From the NCBI RefSeq assembly GCF_001905795.1, contig NZ_LIXJ01000016.1, positions 1,550-65,549 on the forward strand: a stretch of 64,000 nt of DNA, read 5' to 3'. A program made the translations under genes and the position numbers. The notes beneath the pieces were generated by a model. It saw only the letters and a program-made list of their open reading frames with translations. It was not told where the DNA came from and ran no database searches. Shown in pieces: positions 46,501-55,055 of this stretch (position 1 is its first letter; the number at the start of each line of letters is the position of its first letter). Origin of the DNA: Streptomyces sp. CB01580 (lineage in GTDB: Bacteria > Actinomycetota > Actinomycetes > Streptomycetales > Streptomycetaceae).

Positions 46501-47115
46501 TCAGCGGGCGTAGTACTCGACGACGAGCTGCTCGTCGCAGATGACGGGGATTTCCTTGCGGTTCGGGTCCCGGTCGAGGCGGAAGGCCAGGGCCTTCAGG
46601 TTCACCTGCAGGTAGCGCGGGGTCTCGCCGTCCGTGGCGTAGCCACCCTCGCGGGCCACCTGGAAGGGGTACTTGTCGCGGCTGCGCTCGCGGACCGTCA
46701 CGACCTGGTCGGGGCGGACGCGGAAGGACGGCTTGTCGACCTTGCGGCCGTCGACCTCGATGTGGCCGTGCACGACCATCTGACGGGCCTGGTAGATGGT
46801 GCGGGCGAGGCCCGAACGCAGCACCAGGGCGTCGAGACGGCGCTCCAGCTCGACGACGAGCGCCTCGCCCGTCTTGCCCTCGGCCTTCTTGGCGCGGTCG
46901 TAGGCACGCACCATCTGGCGCTCGCTGATGTCGTACTGGGCGCGCAGACGCTGCTTCTCCAGCAGACGGACCTTGTAGTCCGAGTTCTGCTTGCGGCCAC
47001 GGCCGTGCTCGCCCGGCGGGTAGGGGCGGGCCTCGAAGTACTTGACGGCCTTCGGCGTCAGTGCGATGCCGAGCGCGCGGCTCTTCTTGACCTTGGGACG
47101 CGACTGGTTAGGCAC
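46501..47115 (-). CDS. rpsD: 30S ribosomal protein S4
   Basis: A 204-residue S4 that nucleates 30S assembly. The N-terminus MPNQSRPKVKKSRALGIAL lacks the zinc-finger cysteines, so it is the zinc-independent form. The S4 RNA-binding domain reads GLARTIYQARQMVVHGHI. The GTG at 47113-47115 has GGAGGT nine bases upstream. As in other actinomycetes it is separate from the rpoA ribosomal operon. Its upstream region contains an iron box that more probably serves the divergent gene. Confidence 0.98.
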   Translation of the reverse strand: MPNQSRPKVKKSRALGIALTPKAVKYFEARPYPPGEHGRGRKQNSDYKVRLLEKQRLRAQYDISERQMVRAYDRAKKAEGKTGEALVVELERRLDALVLRSGLARTIYQARQMVVHGHIEVDGRKVDKPSFRVRPDQVVTVRERSRDKYPFQVAREGGYATDGETPRYLQVNLKALAFRLDRDPNRKEIPVICDEQLVVEYYAR

Positions 47116-47138
47116 GTTCTCCAGACCTCCGTTGTAGG

Positions 47139-47157
47139 TTAGGTTAGGCTCACCTTA
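47139..47157. promoter_or_regulatory. Iron box (DmdR/IdeR operator)
   Basis: The 19 bases match 18 of 19 positions of the classic Streptomyces iron box (TTAGGTTAGGCTCACCTAA). It lies 14 bases before the DUF2470 start codon and 23 bases from the rpsD start. A regulator bound here would block RNA polymerase for the DUF2470 gene under iron-replete conditions. Confidence 0.8.
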
Positions 47158-47171
47158 GTTGAGGAGATCGC

Positions 47172-48005
47172 ATGTCTCGCCCGGGGAACACCAGTCACAT
47201 CACGGACAGCACTGACAATCTCGACACCTCACCGGGTGCCGACATGACGGAGGACCGATCAGATCGTGGTCAGCCGCGTCCCAGCGGGCCAGAAACCACT
47301 CGGATGCCGTCAGCAGCCGAGCGCACACGAACTCTCGTACAGAGTACCTGCTCGGCGGTGCTGCTCGCGCCCGGGCTGCGCACGGCCGGCTGGGACGAGC
47401 TGGTGACGTCCACCAGGAACGTGGGGCCCGAAGGCGACCTGTTCCTCGAACTGCCCACGGCCTCCCCCGTCGTACGGGCCGCGGCGCACGCCGGGGACGA
47501 CGAGCTGGTAGCGGTGCTGGAGATCACGGACGTCGCCCCGGTCTCCGTGCCGCACCGCGTCCGGGCCCGCGCCCGGGTCTCGGGGTGGCTCACCATCGTG
47601 CCCGGACTGTCGGGCCCCGGCCGGACGACGCTGCGGCTGGAGACGGGCGAGGCGTACGTCGACGACCTGTGGGGTGCCGAGGCGGTCGAGCCCGACGCCT
47701 TCCGGGACGCGGTGCCCGATCCGCTCGCCGGTCATGAGACGGAGCTGCTCCAGCATCTGCACGCGGCCCACCGGGAGCGGCTGGGCGCGCTGTGCTCGCT
47801 GCTGGGCGGACGGACGTCCCGCCGCTGCGCGGCACACCGGCCCTCCGTCGTGCCGCTGGCACTGGACCGGTTCGGGCTGCGGGTACGCGTGTGCGAGGAC
47901 CGCGACCGGTGCTTCGACGCTCGCTTCGAGTTCCCCGAGCCGGTGCGCGACGTCGTCGAGCTGCGGCACGCCATGCGCACGCTCTTCGAGGCGGCGGCGC
48001 GTTGA
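47172..48005 (+). CDS. DUF2470 protein, split-barrel flavin/heme-binding type, probably iron-regulated
   Basis: A 277-residue protein. After a polar 45-residue N-terminal region, a split-barrel domain of the FMN-binding type (about 45-170) is followed by a DUF2470 domain (about 185-275) with LLQHLHAAHRERLGALCSLL. Such domains occur in HugZ/HutZ-type heme-utilisation proteins. The start at 47172 is supported by GAGGAG five bases upstream; internal ATGs at 47244 and 47304 lack one. The adjacent iron box suggests expression under iron limitation, fitting a role in heme or siderophore-iron handling. The exact activity is unknown. Confidence 0.88.
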   Translation: MSRPGNTSHITDSTDNLDTSPGADMTEDRSDRGQPRPSGPETTRMPSAAERTRTLVQSTCSAVLLAPGLRTAGWDELVTSTRNVGPEGDLFLELPTASPVVRAAAHAGDDELVAVLEITDVAPVSVPHRVRARARVSGWLTIVPGLSGPGRTTLRLETGEAYVDDLWGAEAVEPDAFRDAVPDPLAGHETELLQHLHAAHRERLGALCSLLGGRTSRRCAAHRPSVVPLALDRFGLRVRVCEDRDRCFDARFEFPEPVRDVVELRHAMRTLFEAAAR

Positions 48006-48016
48006 GACGGGTCGCG

Positions 48017-48042
48017 CTCCTCCCGGGGACGGGTCCCAGGAG
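48017..48042. terminator. Hairpin between convergent DUF2470 and rarA genes
   Basis: A 5-bp outer stem (48017-48021 with 48038-48042) encloses a second small stem (about 48026-48029 with 48034-48037), within an 85-bp gap. It is a modest candidate for a bidirectional terminator. Confidence 0.4.
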
Positions 48043-48090
48043 GCTCGCGCCCCGCCGATACGAGCGCAGACCCGCCCCTGCCCGCCGCGC

Positions 48091-49473
48091 TCAGTCGCCG
48101 GACCGCGCCGCCTCGTCGTCGGGACCGGGCCGGCCGAGCCGCTCGCGCACCCGTTCCACCACGTCCGCGTAGCGCGCCTCCGCGCCGTAGCGCGTGGGGC
48201 GGTAGTACCGCCGGTCACGGACGGCGTCCGGGGCGTACTGCTGGGCGGCGATGCCGCCGGGGACGTCGTGGGGGTACACATAGCCCTGGGCATGGCCCAG
48301 CTTGGCGGCTCCCTTGTAGTGGCCGTCGCGCAGATGGGCCGGTACGGAGCCCGCGAGGCCCCCCCGCACATCCTCCTGCGCGGCGAAGATCGCGAGCGTC
48401 GCCGCGTTGGACTTGGGCGCCAGGGCCAGGGCGATCGTGGCGTGGCTCAGGGTGAGCGCGGCCTCCGGGAATCCGATCATGGCGACCGCCTGCGCCGCCG
48501 CGACGGCGGTGGGCAGCGCCGTGGGATCGGCGAGGCCGATGTCCTCGCTGGCCGAGATCATCAGCCGTCGGGCGATGAACCGGGGGTCCTCCCCCGCCTC
48601 GATCATCCGGGCCAGATAGTGCAGGGCGGCATCGACGTCGGAGCCGCGGATGGACTTGATGAGCGCGCTGGCCACGTCGTAGTGCTGGTCGCCGTCCCGG
48701 TCGTAGGTGACGGCGGCGCGATCGACGGTCTCCTCCAGGGTGCGGAGGGTGATCTCCTTCTCCTGCTTGTCCAGGGCCGCGCCGGCCGCCGCCTCCAGCG
48801 CCGTGAGCGCCCGGCGGGCGTCGCCGCCCGCGATGCGGAGCAGATGCCCCTCGGCGTCGCCCGGCAGAGTCACCGCGCCGCCCAGTCCGCGCTCGTCGCT
48901 CAGGGCGCGGCGGAGCAGACCGCGCAGGTCGTCGTCCGTGAGCGGTTCCAGGGTGAGGAGCAGCGAGCGCGACAGGAGCGGCGAGATGACGGAGAAGTAG
49001 GGGTTCTCCGTGGTCGCGGCGATCAGGGTCACCCAGCGGTTCTCCACGGCGGGGAGCAGCGAGTCCTGCTGGGCCTTGGAGAAGCGGTGGATCTCGTCGA
49101 GGAAGAGGACGGTCTCCTTGCCGTAGCCTCCGGTGGCGCGGCGGGCCCCGTCGATGACGGCCCGCACCTCCTTGACGCCCGCGGTGATCGCGGAGAGTTC
49201 GACGAAGCGCTTGTTGGTGGCCTTGCTGACCACGTAGGCCAGCGTCGTCTTCCCGATGCCGGGCGGACCCCACAGGAGCACGGACGACGGGCCCGCCGGG
49301 CCGCCGTTCCGCTCGCCGACGAGACGGCGCAGGGGCGAGCCCGGCTTGAGCAGATGCTGCTGTCCGACGACCTCGTCGAGAGTACGGGGGCGCATCCGGA
49401 CAGCGAGGGGGCTGCTGGACGGGTCGTTCTCCTGGCGTTCCTCGGCGGCTGCGGTAAAGAGGTCGGGCTCCAC
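48091..49473 (-). CDS. rarA: Replication-associated recombination protein A (AAA+ ATPase)
   Basis: A 460-residue RarA/MgsA-type clamp-loader-like ATPase that acts at stalled replication forks. Walker A WGPPGIGKTT is at about residues 68-77, Walker B in VLFLDEIHRF, sensor motif ATTENPYF, and the C-terminal tetramerisation region with YARMIEAGEDP-like YLARMIEAGEDPRFIARRL. The GTG at 49471-49473 gives the family start EPDLFTAAAEE. It precedes no obvious partner; the VKOR gene lies 78 bp upstream. Confidence 0.96.
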   Translation of the reverse strand: MEPDLFTAAAEERQENDPSSSPLAVRMRPRTLDEVVGQQHLLKPGSPLRRLVGERNGGPAGPSSVLLWGPPGIGKTTLAYVVSKATNKRFVELSAITAGVKEVRAVIDGARRATGGYGKETVLFLDEIHRFSKAQQDSLLPAVENRWVTLIAATTENPYFSVISPLLSRSLLLTLEPLTDDDLRGLLRRALSDERGLGGAVTLPGDAEGHLLRIAGGDARRALTALEAAAGAALDKQEKEITLRTLEETVDRAAVTYDRDGDQHYDVASALIKSIRGSDVDAALHYLARMIEAGEDPRFIARRLMISASEDIGLADPTALPTAVAAAQAVAMIGFPEAALTLSHATIALALAPKSNAATLAIFAAQEDVRGGLAGSVPAHLRDGHYKGAAKLGHAQGYVYPHDVPGGIAAQQYAPDAVRDRRYYRPTRYGAEARYADVVERVRERLGRPGPDDEAARSGD

Positions 49474-49551
49474 GTACTGAAGCCTATGTCACGGCACCGA
49501 CACCCCTGCTGGGCCGGCCGTCCGGCAGGGCCCGCGGCACGGGCCGCCGGG

Positions 49552-50187
49552 TCAGCTCGTCCAGAAGTCCCACCAGCGGGTCAGGATCAGCATGCCGATG
49601 ATGCCGATCCACAGGACCGGCGGCACCCAGTGGAACTCCGTCAGTCCGTTGCGCAGCCAGTTCGGCGCGGGGATGATCCGGTGCTCGATGTTGTGCTTGG
49701 TGACGTAGCAGAACATGACGATGGTGGCGACCCAGGCCAGGCAGCACCACAGGCAGAGCGAGTTGATGTGGTACAGCGACTGGTACATGAGCCAGGTGCA
49801 GAAGCCGACGCCGAACAGCGTTCCGGCGTTCATCCCCAGCCAGTACCAGCTGCGGAAGCGGGCACCCGAGAGCAGCGCCAGGCCGATGCCGATGATCACC
49901 GAGTAGGCGGCCAGGCCGAGCATCGGGTTCGGGAACCCGAAGGCGGACGCCTGCTCGCTCTTCATGATGCTGCCGCAGGCGACGACCGGGTTGAGGCTGC
50001 ACCCCGGCGTGAAGTTCGGGTCCTCCAGCAGCTTGAACTTGTCGATCGTGATGATCCAGGCCGCGAGGAGCCCGGCGGCGCCCGTGATCACCAGCAGCAG
50101 CGCGAACGCCCGGCCGGCGCCGAAGGACCTCTCCACCCCCTTCCCGTCCTGGTCGGAGGAGGGGCGGTCAACCGCTGCAGTCGTCAT
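49552..50187 (-). CDS. Vitamin K epoxide reductase (VKOR) family membrane protein
   Basis: A 211-residue protein with four or five transmembrane helices. VKOR cysteines are present: the loop pair C63 and C71 in FTPGCSLNPVVACGS and the active-site CLWC at C145 and C148. Bacterial VKOR replaces DsbB, reoxidising a DsbA-like thiol oxidase with menaquinone as acceptor. No DsbA or thioredoxin domain is fused and none lies nearby. The ATG at 50185-50187 is chosen; an ATG at 50229 with an upstream GGAGG would add 14 residues and is also possible. Confidence 0.92.
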   Translation of the reverse strand: MTTAAVDRPSSDQDGKGVERSFGAGRAFALLLVITGAAGLLAAWIITIDKFKLLEDPNFTPGCSLNPVVACGSIMKSEQASAFGFPNPMLGLAAYSVIIGIGLALLSGARFRSWYWLGMNAGTLFGVGFCTWLMYQSLYHINSLCLWCCLAWVATIVMFCYVTKHNIEHRIIPAPNWLRNGLTEFHWVPPVLWIGIIGMLILTRWWDFWTS

Positions 50188-50711
50188 ATCGCCGTTTCCA
50201 TCAGTGAGTGGCCTGCTGGGCACGGTCATTGTGCCGCACCCCTCCAGCGCTCATCCGTTCGATGGACATAAACATGTCTGGCGGATTCCACGCGGAGCGA
50301 GTGCGCGACATGAGGGGTGCGGGCCCTCCGGGACCGGCGCGGGGGCGAGGAGAGGGCGGACCGCCCACCGGGGCACCGCCCCGGCCCGACCGTCCCGACC
50401 TGCGGATCCGGCGGGACAAAACCGCCCGGACGGATCGGGCCGGACGGTTCCCGGAGCGGGCCGGGGACGCACCCCCGCGGGTGCGCCGCCGCGGCGGGCG
50501 ACGCCCACCGACGATGGCCGGAACGGATGCGACCCCGTGCCCCGCTCGCCAGGAATCCCCCGACAGGGTGAATTTCCCACTCATTGAATTGACGGCATAT
50601 CCGGGAATCGACGGCATATCCGGCAGGGTCCGGGCAGGACGCCGACTCGGCTCCCGGCAGTGTCCGCAGCGCGCGAACACTGCCGGGAGAGGCGCCGGAG
50701 ACCGTCCGCGG
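50188..50711. other. Intergenic region between hisS and the VKOR gene
   Basis: A 524-bp stretch without a convincing gene. It holds the hisS terminator at 50651-50689, a 14-base direct repeat (GACGGCATATCCGG at 50591-50604 and 50610-50623), and an inverted repeat GACAT-N4-ATGTC at 50265-50278, about 80 bases upstream of the VKOR start, which could be an operator. Short open frames here look like GC-rich noise. Confidence 0.6.
50651..50689 (-). terminator. Terminator downstream of hisS
   Basis: A perfect 13-bp stem (50651-50663 with 50677-50689) with a 13-base loop, 22 bases after the hisS stop codon. Confidence 0.82.
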
Positions 50712-51974
50712 TCAGGCCAGGCGCTCGCGCACGGCCCCGACCACGTCCGCCAGCGCGACCGCCGTCTGCTCGCCGGACTCCATGTCCTTGAGCTGGACAA
50801 CGCCCTCGGTCAGATCGCGTTCGCCCGCGACGATCGTGAGCCGCGCCCCCGACCGGTTCGCGCTCTTCATGGAGCCCTTGAGGCCGCGGTTGCCGTAGGC
50901 GAAGTCCGTCGCGACGCCCTCGCGGCGCAGCTGCGTGACGATCCCGAAGAGCACCCGCCGGGCCTCCTCGCCCAGCGGCACCGCGAAGACGCTGGTGGTC
51001 GCCGGGAGTTCGAGCTCGATGCCCTCGGCCTCCAGGGCGAGCACCGTACGGTCCACGCCGAGCGCCCAGCCGACCGACGGGAGCGCCGGGCCGCCGATCA
51101 TCTCGGACAGGCCGTCGTAGCGGCCGCCGCCGCCCACCGCGGACTGCGAACCGAGTCCGTCGTGGACGAACTCGAACGTGGTGCGGGTGTAGTAGTCGAG
51201 CCCGCGGACGAGCTTCTCGTCGTCCTCGAACGCCACTCCCGCCGCGGAGAGCAGGTCGCGGACCTCCTCGTGGTACGCCTTGCAGGCGTCGCACAGGTAG
51301 TCGCGCAGCACCGGCACTCCGGCCAGCTGCTTCTGGACCTCGGGCCGCTTGTCGTCCAGGACCCGGAGCGGGTTGATCTCGATGCGGCGGCGGGTGTCCT
51401 CGTCCAGGTCGAGCCCGCGCAGGAAGCCCTGGAGCGCGTCCCGGTAGACGGGGCGGCACTCCCGGTCGCCCAGCGAGTTGAGCAGGATGCGGAAGTTCCG
51501 CAGGCCCAGCGTGCGGTACGCCTGGTCGGCCAGGATGATCAGCTCGGCGTCCAGCGCCGGGTCCTCGGCACCGATCGCCTCGGCGCCCACCTGGGAGAAG
51601 TGCCTGTAGCGACCCTTCTGCGGGCGCTCGTAGCGGTAGTACGAGCCGGAGTACCACAGCTTCACGGGGAGGTTGCCCGCCTTGTGGAGGTTGGCCTCCA
51701 GCGCGGCGCGCAGCACGGAGGCGGTGCCCTCGGGGCGCAGCGCCAGCTGGGAGCCGCCCTTGGTGGTGAGGGTGTACATCTCCTTGGTCACGATGTCGGT
51801 GGACTCACCGACTCCGCGCGAGAAGAGGGTGACGTCCTCGAAGCCGGGCGTCTCGATGTATCCGTAGCCGGAGTTCTTCAGGGGGGCGGCGATCGCCTCG
51901 CGCACGGCGAGGTACTTCGCGGAATCGGGCGGGATCAGGTCGTACGTGCCCTTGGGGGCCTTGAAGGTGCTCAC
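50712..51974 (-). CDS. hisS: Histidyl-tRNA synthetase
   Basis: A 420-residue class II synthetase. Motif 1 region FKAPKGTYDLIPPDS, motif 2 with YYRYERPQKGRYRHFSQ, the histidine-A signature LVRGLDYYTRTTFEF and motif 3 GWALGVDR are present; a C-terminal anticodon-binding domain follows. The GTG at 51972-51974 (VSTFKAPKGTYD) follows GAGAG. It lies 14 bases after the metallo-hydrolase gene, so the two form an operon. Confidence 0.97.
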   Translation of the reverse strand: MSTFKAPKGTYDLIPPDSAKYLAVREAIAAPLKNSGYGYIETPGFEDVTLFSRGVGESTDIVTKEMYTLTTKGGSQLALRPEGTASVLRAALEANLHKAGNLPVKLWYSGSYYRYERPQKGRYRHFSQVGAEAIGAEDPALDAELIILADQAYRTLGLRNFRILLNSLGDRECRPVYRDALQGFLRGLDLDEDTRRRIEINPLRVLDDKRPEVQKQLAGVPVLRDYLCDACKAYHEEVRDLLSAAGVAFEDDEKLVRGLDYYTRTTFEFVHDGLGSQSAVGGGGRYDGLSEMIGGPALPSVGWALGVDRTVLALEAEGIELELPATTSVFAVPLGEEARRVLFGIVTQLRREGVATDFAYGNRGLKGSMKSANRSGARLTIVAGERDLTEGVVQLKDMESGEQTAVALADVVGAVRERLA

Positions 51975-51988
51975 GGTCTTTACTCTCG

Positions 51989-52675
51989 TCACATTCCTCG
52001 TCGGGGCGCGTCCGTCCCGTGCAGATACGGGTTCGTGGCGCGCTCGCGGCCGATGGTCGTCTGGGGGCCGTGGCCCGACAGCACCACGGTCGAGTCGTCG
52101 AGCGGCAGGCACACACGGGCCAGCGACTCGAGCAGCTCGGCGTGGTCGCCACCGGGCAGGTCGGTGCGTCCGACGGAGCCGGCGAAGATCAGGTCGCCCG
52201 AGAAGAGGATCTGCGGAACGTCCGCGGCCTCGGGCATCCGATACGTCACCGACCCCTTGGTATGGCCGGGCGCGTGAGCGACGTGGAACTCCAGACCGGC
52301 CAGCTTCAGCGGCACACCGTCGCTCAGCTCCTTGACGTCGTCCGGCTCCCCCACCGTCAGCTCACCCATGAGCGGCATGCCGATGGAGCGGCCGAGGGCC
52401 TTCTCCGGGTCGCTCATCATGTACCGGTCCTCGGGGTGGATCCAGGCGGGGATGTCGTGCGCGCCGCACACCGGGACGACCGAGGCGACGTGATCGATGT
52501 GTCCGTGGGTCAGGACGACGGCGACGGGCTTCAGCCGATGCTTCTTCAGCGCGTCCTCGACCCCGGCCGCGGCCCGATGGCCCGGATCGATGATCACGCA
52601 CTCCTCGCCTGCGGCCGGGGCGACCAGGTAACAGTTGGTCCCCCAGGCCCCTGCGGGGAACCCGGCAATGAGCAC
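51989..52675 (-). CDS. Metallo-beta-lactamase-fold hydrolase (glyoxalase II-like)
   Basis: A 228-residue MBL-fold hydrolase. The metal motif HxHxDH is THGHIDH (H57, H59, D61, H62), with further ligands in HAPGHTKGSV, FSGDLIF and LSGHGPQTT, so the binuclear site is complete. Family members hydrolyse thioesters such as S-lactoyl compounds; the actinobacterial substrate is not known, as these organisms use mycothiol rather than glutathione. The GTG at 52673-52675 has AAGGA upstream. It is the promoter-proximal gene ahead of hisS. Confidence 0.92.
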   Translation of the reverse strand: MLIAGFPAGAWGTNCYLVAPAAGEECVIIDPGHRAAAGVEDALKKHRLKPVAVVLTHGHIDHVASVVPVCGAHDIPAWIHPEDRYMMSDPEKALGRSIGMPLMGELTVGEPDDVKELSDGVPLKLAGLEFHVAHAPGHTKGSVTYRMPEAADVPQILFSGDLIFAGSVGRTDLPGGDHAELLESLARVCLPLDDSTVVLSGHGPQTTIGRERATNPYLHGTDAPRRGM

Positions 52676-52824
52676 GATCGTCCTTACTGGTCGTCCGACG
52701 GCGGATTCGCGACTGACGAAGGTCGCGGCAGTTCAGAGCCTACCGGCGCTCCTCATCACACAGCCAACCCATATACGGTACGGGCAATCCAGGCCCCACA
52801 AACGACCTACAAGGAGATCACCCG

Positions 52825-53610
52825 GTGGTCAGCAACGATCAGCGGCGGCGGCAGCTCGCCAGGGAGAAGTTCGAGCGGCAGCAGCGGCGCCGGGAGGAGG
52901 CCCGCCGCCGGTCGAAGCGGCTGGCCATCGCCGTCTCGGCGGCGGTGGCCGTGGTGGCGGTCGGCGGGGTGGGCACGTACCTCGTCCTCGACGGCGACGA
53001 CAAGAAGGACAAGAGCGACGCGGCGGCGAGCGCCTCCCCCTCCCCGTCGACGAGCGAGAAGGCCGAGCCCGAGCCCGCGATGGCGATCGACAAGAAGGCG
53101 AAGTACACGATGTCGCTCAAAACCGGAGCGGGCGACATCGCGTTCACCATGGAGGCGGCGAAGACCCCGCACACCACGAACTCCTTCAAGGCGCTCGCCG
53201 ACAAGGGCTTCTTCGACGGCACGAAGTGCCACCGGCTGACCACGCAGGGCATCTTCGTGCTGCAGTGCGGCGACCCCGAGGGCAACGGCTCGGGCGGCCC
53301 CGGCTACACGATCCCGGACGAGAACCTGACGGCGCTGGGCAAGGCGGGCGCGGACGGCACGGTGACCTATCCGGCGGGCACGGTGGCGATGGCCAACACC
53401 GGACAGCCGCACACCGGAGGCAGCCAGTTCTTCCTCGTGTACAAGGACAGCAAGCTGCCGCCGAGCTACACCCCGTTCGGCACCATGGACGCCGCCTCGC
53501 TGAAGACCGTCGAGAAGGTCGGCGCGGCGGGAGTGGCCGGTGGTGCGGGCGGCGACGGTGCGCCGAAGACGGCCGTGGACATCTCGAAGGCCGCCGTCGA
53601 CAAGTCGTGA
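52825..53610 (+). CDS. Membrane-anchored cyclophilin-type peptidyl-prolyl isomerase
   Basis: A 261-residue protein. A highly basic N-terminal cytoplasmic tail (about 1-32) precedes a transmembrane helix (about 33-56), a Ser/Pro linker, and a cyclophilin domain (about 90-240). The domain shows GFFDGTKCHRL, QCGDPEGNGSGGPGY and AMANTGQPHTGGSQFF. It probably helps fold secreted proteins outside the membrane. GTG start at 52825 with AAGGAG eight bases upstream. It diverges from the metallo-hydrolase gene. Confidence 0.94.
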   Translation: MVSNDQRRRQLAREKFERQQRRREEARRRSKRLAIAVSAAVAVVAVGGVGTYLVLDGDDKKDKSDAAASASPSPSTSEKAEPEPAMAIDKKAKYTMSLKTGAGDIAFTMEAAKTPHTTNSFKALADKGFFDGTKCHRLTTQGIFVLQCGDPEGNGSGGPGYTIPDENLTALGKAGADGTVTYPAGTVAMANTGQPHTGGSQFFLVYKDSKLPPSYTPFGTMDAASLKTVEKVGAAGVAGGAGGDGAPKTAVDISKAAVDKS

Positions 53611-53712
53611 GGCGACCGGGCGACCGGCCCGGGCGGTCCGGTGGCGAGGGCCGCGGTGGGAGCGGAATATTTTCGGCCCCGCCGAGTGCGGACAGCCGGG
53701 CGGCCGGTCGCC

Positions 53713-53718
53713 TAGATT
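53713..53718 (+). promoter_or_regulatory. Candidate -10 box of the DUF349 gene
   Basis: TAGATT fits the Streptomyces -10 consensus (TAGRRT) and lies about 95 bases upstream of the GTG start. The -35 region is poor. Confidence 0.45.
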
Positions 53719-53729
53719 GGCGTTGTGCA

Positions 53730-53796
53730 GGGCGGGCGCTGCCCGCCCGAGGAAACTGTGGACGATGCCAGGGGGGCGAACCCTCTCGCGGGCATC
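53730..53796 (+). ncRNA. Structured 5' leader of the DUF349 gene
   Basis: Two hairpins fill the leader: a perfect 8-bp stem with a GCT loop (53730-53737 with 53741-53748) and a second with a 6-bp base stem (53764-53769 with 53791-53796) and an inner AGGG/CCCT pairing. They are joined by a purine-rich GAGGAAACTG linker. The Shine-Dalgarno GGAGGAGG follows within ten bases. It is not a class I can name. Confidence 0.45.
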
Positions 53797-53812
53797 AGGT
53801 GGAGGAGGCGCT

Positions 53813-55042
53813 GTGAGCAGCGACCCGTGGGGCCGCGTCGATGAGACGGGCACCGTGTACGTGCGTACGGCCGACGGCGAGAAGGTCGTCGGATCGTGGC
53901 AGGCGGGTTCCCCCGAGGAGGCTCTGGCCTACTTCGAGCGCAAGTACGAGGGCATGGTGGTCGAGATCGGCCTCCTCGAACGTCGGGTGAGGACCACCGA
54001 CCTGTCGGCGAAGGACGCGACGACCGCCATCGAGCATCTGCGTCTGCAGGTGGACGAGCATCACGCCGTCGGCGACCTCGACGCCCTGCGCGTGCGGCTC
54101 GACGCCCTGGTGGCGAAGGTCGAGGCGCGGCGCGAGGAGCGCAAGGTCCAGAAGGCGCGTCAGTCCGACGAGGCGAGGCAGGCCAAGGAGGCTCTGGTCA
54201 CCGAGGCGGAGGAGCTGGCGCGGAGCGAGCAGTGGCGCTCCGCGGGCGAGCGGCTGCGCGCGCTCGTCGACACGTGGAAGGGCCTGCCGCGGCTCGACCG
54301 CAAGTCCGACGACGAGCTGTGGCACCGCTTCTCGCACGCCCGCTCGGCGTTCTCCAAGCGCCGCAAGGCCCACTTCGCGTCGCTGGACGCCCAGCGCGAG
54401 GAGGCCCGCAAGGCGAAGGAGAAGCTGGTCGCGGAGGCCGAGTCGCTCTCCGGCTCCACGGACTGGGGGGCCACGGCCGCCCGTTACCGCGAGCTGATGA
54501 CGGAGTGGAAGGCGGCGGGCCGCGCCCAGCGCGAGGCCGAGGACGGCCTGTGGAACCGCTTCCGCGGCGCCCAGGACGTCTTCTTCGCCGCCCGCGGCGA
54601 GGTCTTCGCCGAGCGGGACGCGGAACAGGGCGAGAACCTCAAGCTCAAGGAGGAGCTCGCGGCCGAGGCCGAGAAGCTGGTGCCGGTGAAGGACCTGAAG
54701 GCGGCCCGCGCCGCGTTCCGGGGCATCAACGAGCGCTGGGAGGCCATCGGCCATGTGCCGCGTGACGCCCGCCCTAAGGTCGAGGGGCGGATGCACGCGG
54801 TGGAGCGGGCGCTCCAGGAGGCCGAGGAGGCGGAGTGGCGCCGGACGAACCCTGAGGCACGTGCGCGTGCCGAGGGTCTGACCGGTCAGCTGCAGGCCGC
54901 CGTCGACAAGCTGCGCACCCAGATCGACACCGCCCGCGCGTCGGGGAACAACGTCCGCGCCGACAAGCTGGCCAAGGAGCTCGAAGGTCGTCAGGCGCTG
55001 CTGGACCAGGCGCTGAAGGGGCTGGAGGAGTTCGGCGGCTGA
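53813..55042 (+). CDS. DUF349-repeat coiled-coil protein
   Basis: A 409-residue, highly charged, mostly helical protein. DUF349 repeats with the W...G...R/D..LW.RF pattern occur about three times: WKGLPRLDRKSDDELWHRF, WKAAGRAQREAEDGLWNRF and WEAIGHVPRDARPKVEGRM. The function is unknown; it is widespread in actinobacteria. The GTG at 53813-53815 has GGAGGAGG upstream; the longer open frame is excluded because it runs back through the cyclophilin gene end. It converges on rel, with a strong hairpin between them. Confidence 0.9.
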   Translation: MSSDPWGRVDETGTVYVRTADGEKVVGSWQAGSPEEALAYFERKYEGMVVEIGLLERRVRTTDLSAKDATTAIEHLRLQVDEHHAVGDLDALRVRLDALVAKVEARREERKVQKARQSDEARQAKEALVTEAEELARSEQWRSAGERLRALVDTWKGLPRLDRKSDDELWHRFSHARSAFSKRRKAHFASLDAQREEARKAKEKLVAEAESLSGSTDWGATAARYRELMTEWKAAGRAQREAEDGLWNRFRGAQDVFFAARGEVFAERDAEQGENLKLKEELAAEAEKLVPVKDLKAARAAFRGINERWEAIGHVPRDARPKVEGRMHAVERALQEAEEAEWRRTNPEARARAEGLTGQLQAAVDKLRTQIDTARASGNNVRADKLAKELEGRQALLDQALKGLEEFGG

Positions 55043-55055
55043 TCCCCGCCGTAGT

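Noticed and set aside
53730..53796. 6C RNA, RNase P or other named RNA in the DUF349 leader
   Set aside because: The hairpins lack the C-rich loops of 6C RNA and the conserved core of RNase P, so it is listed only as an unnamed structured leader.
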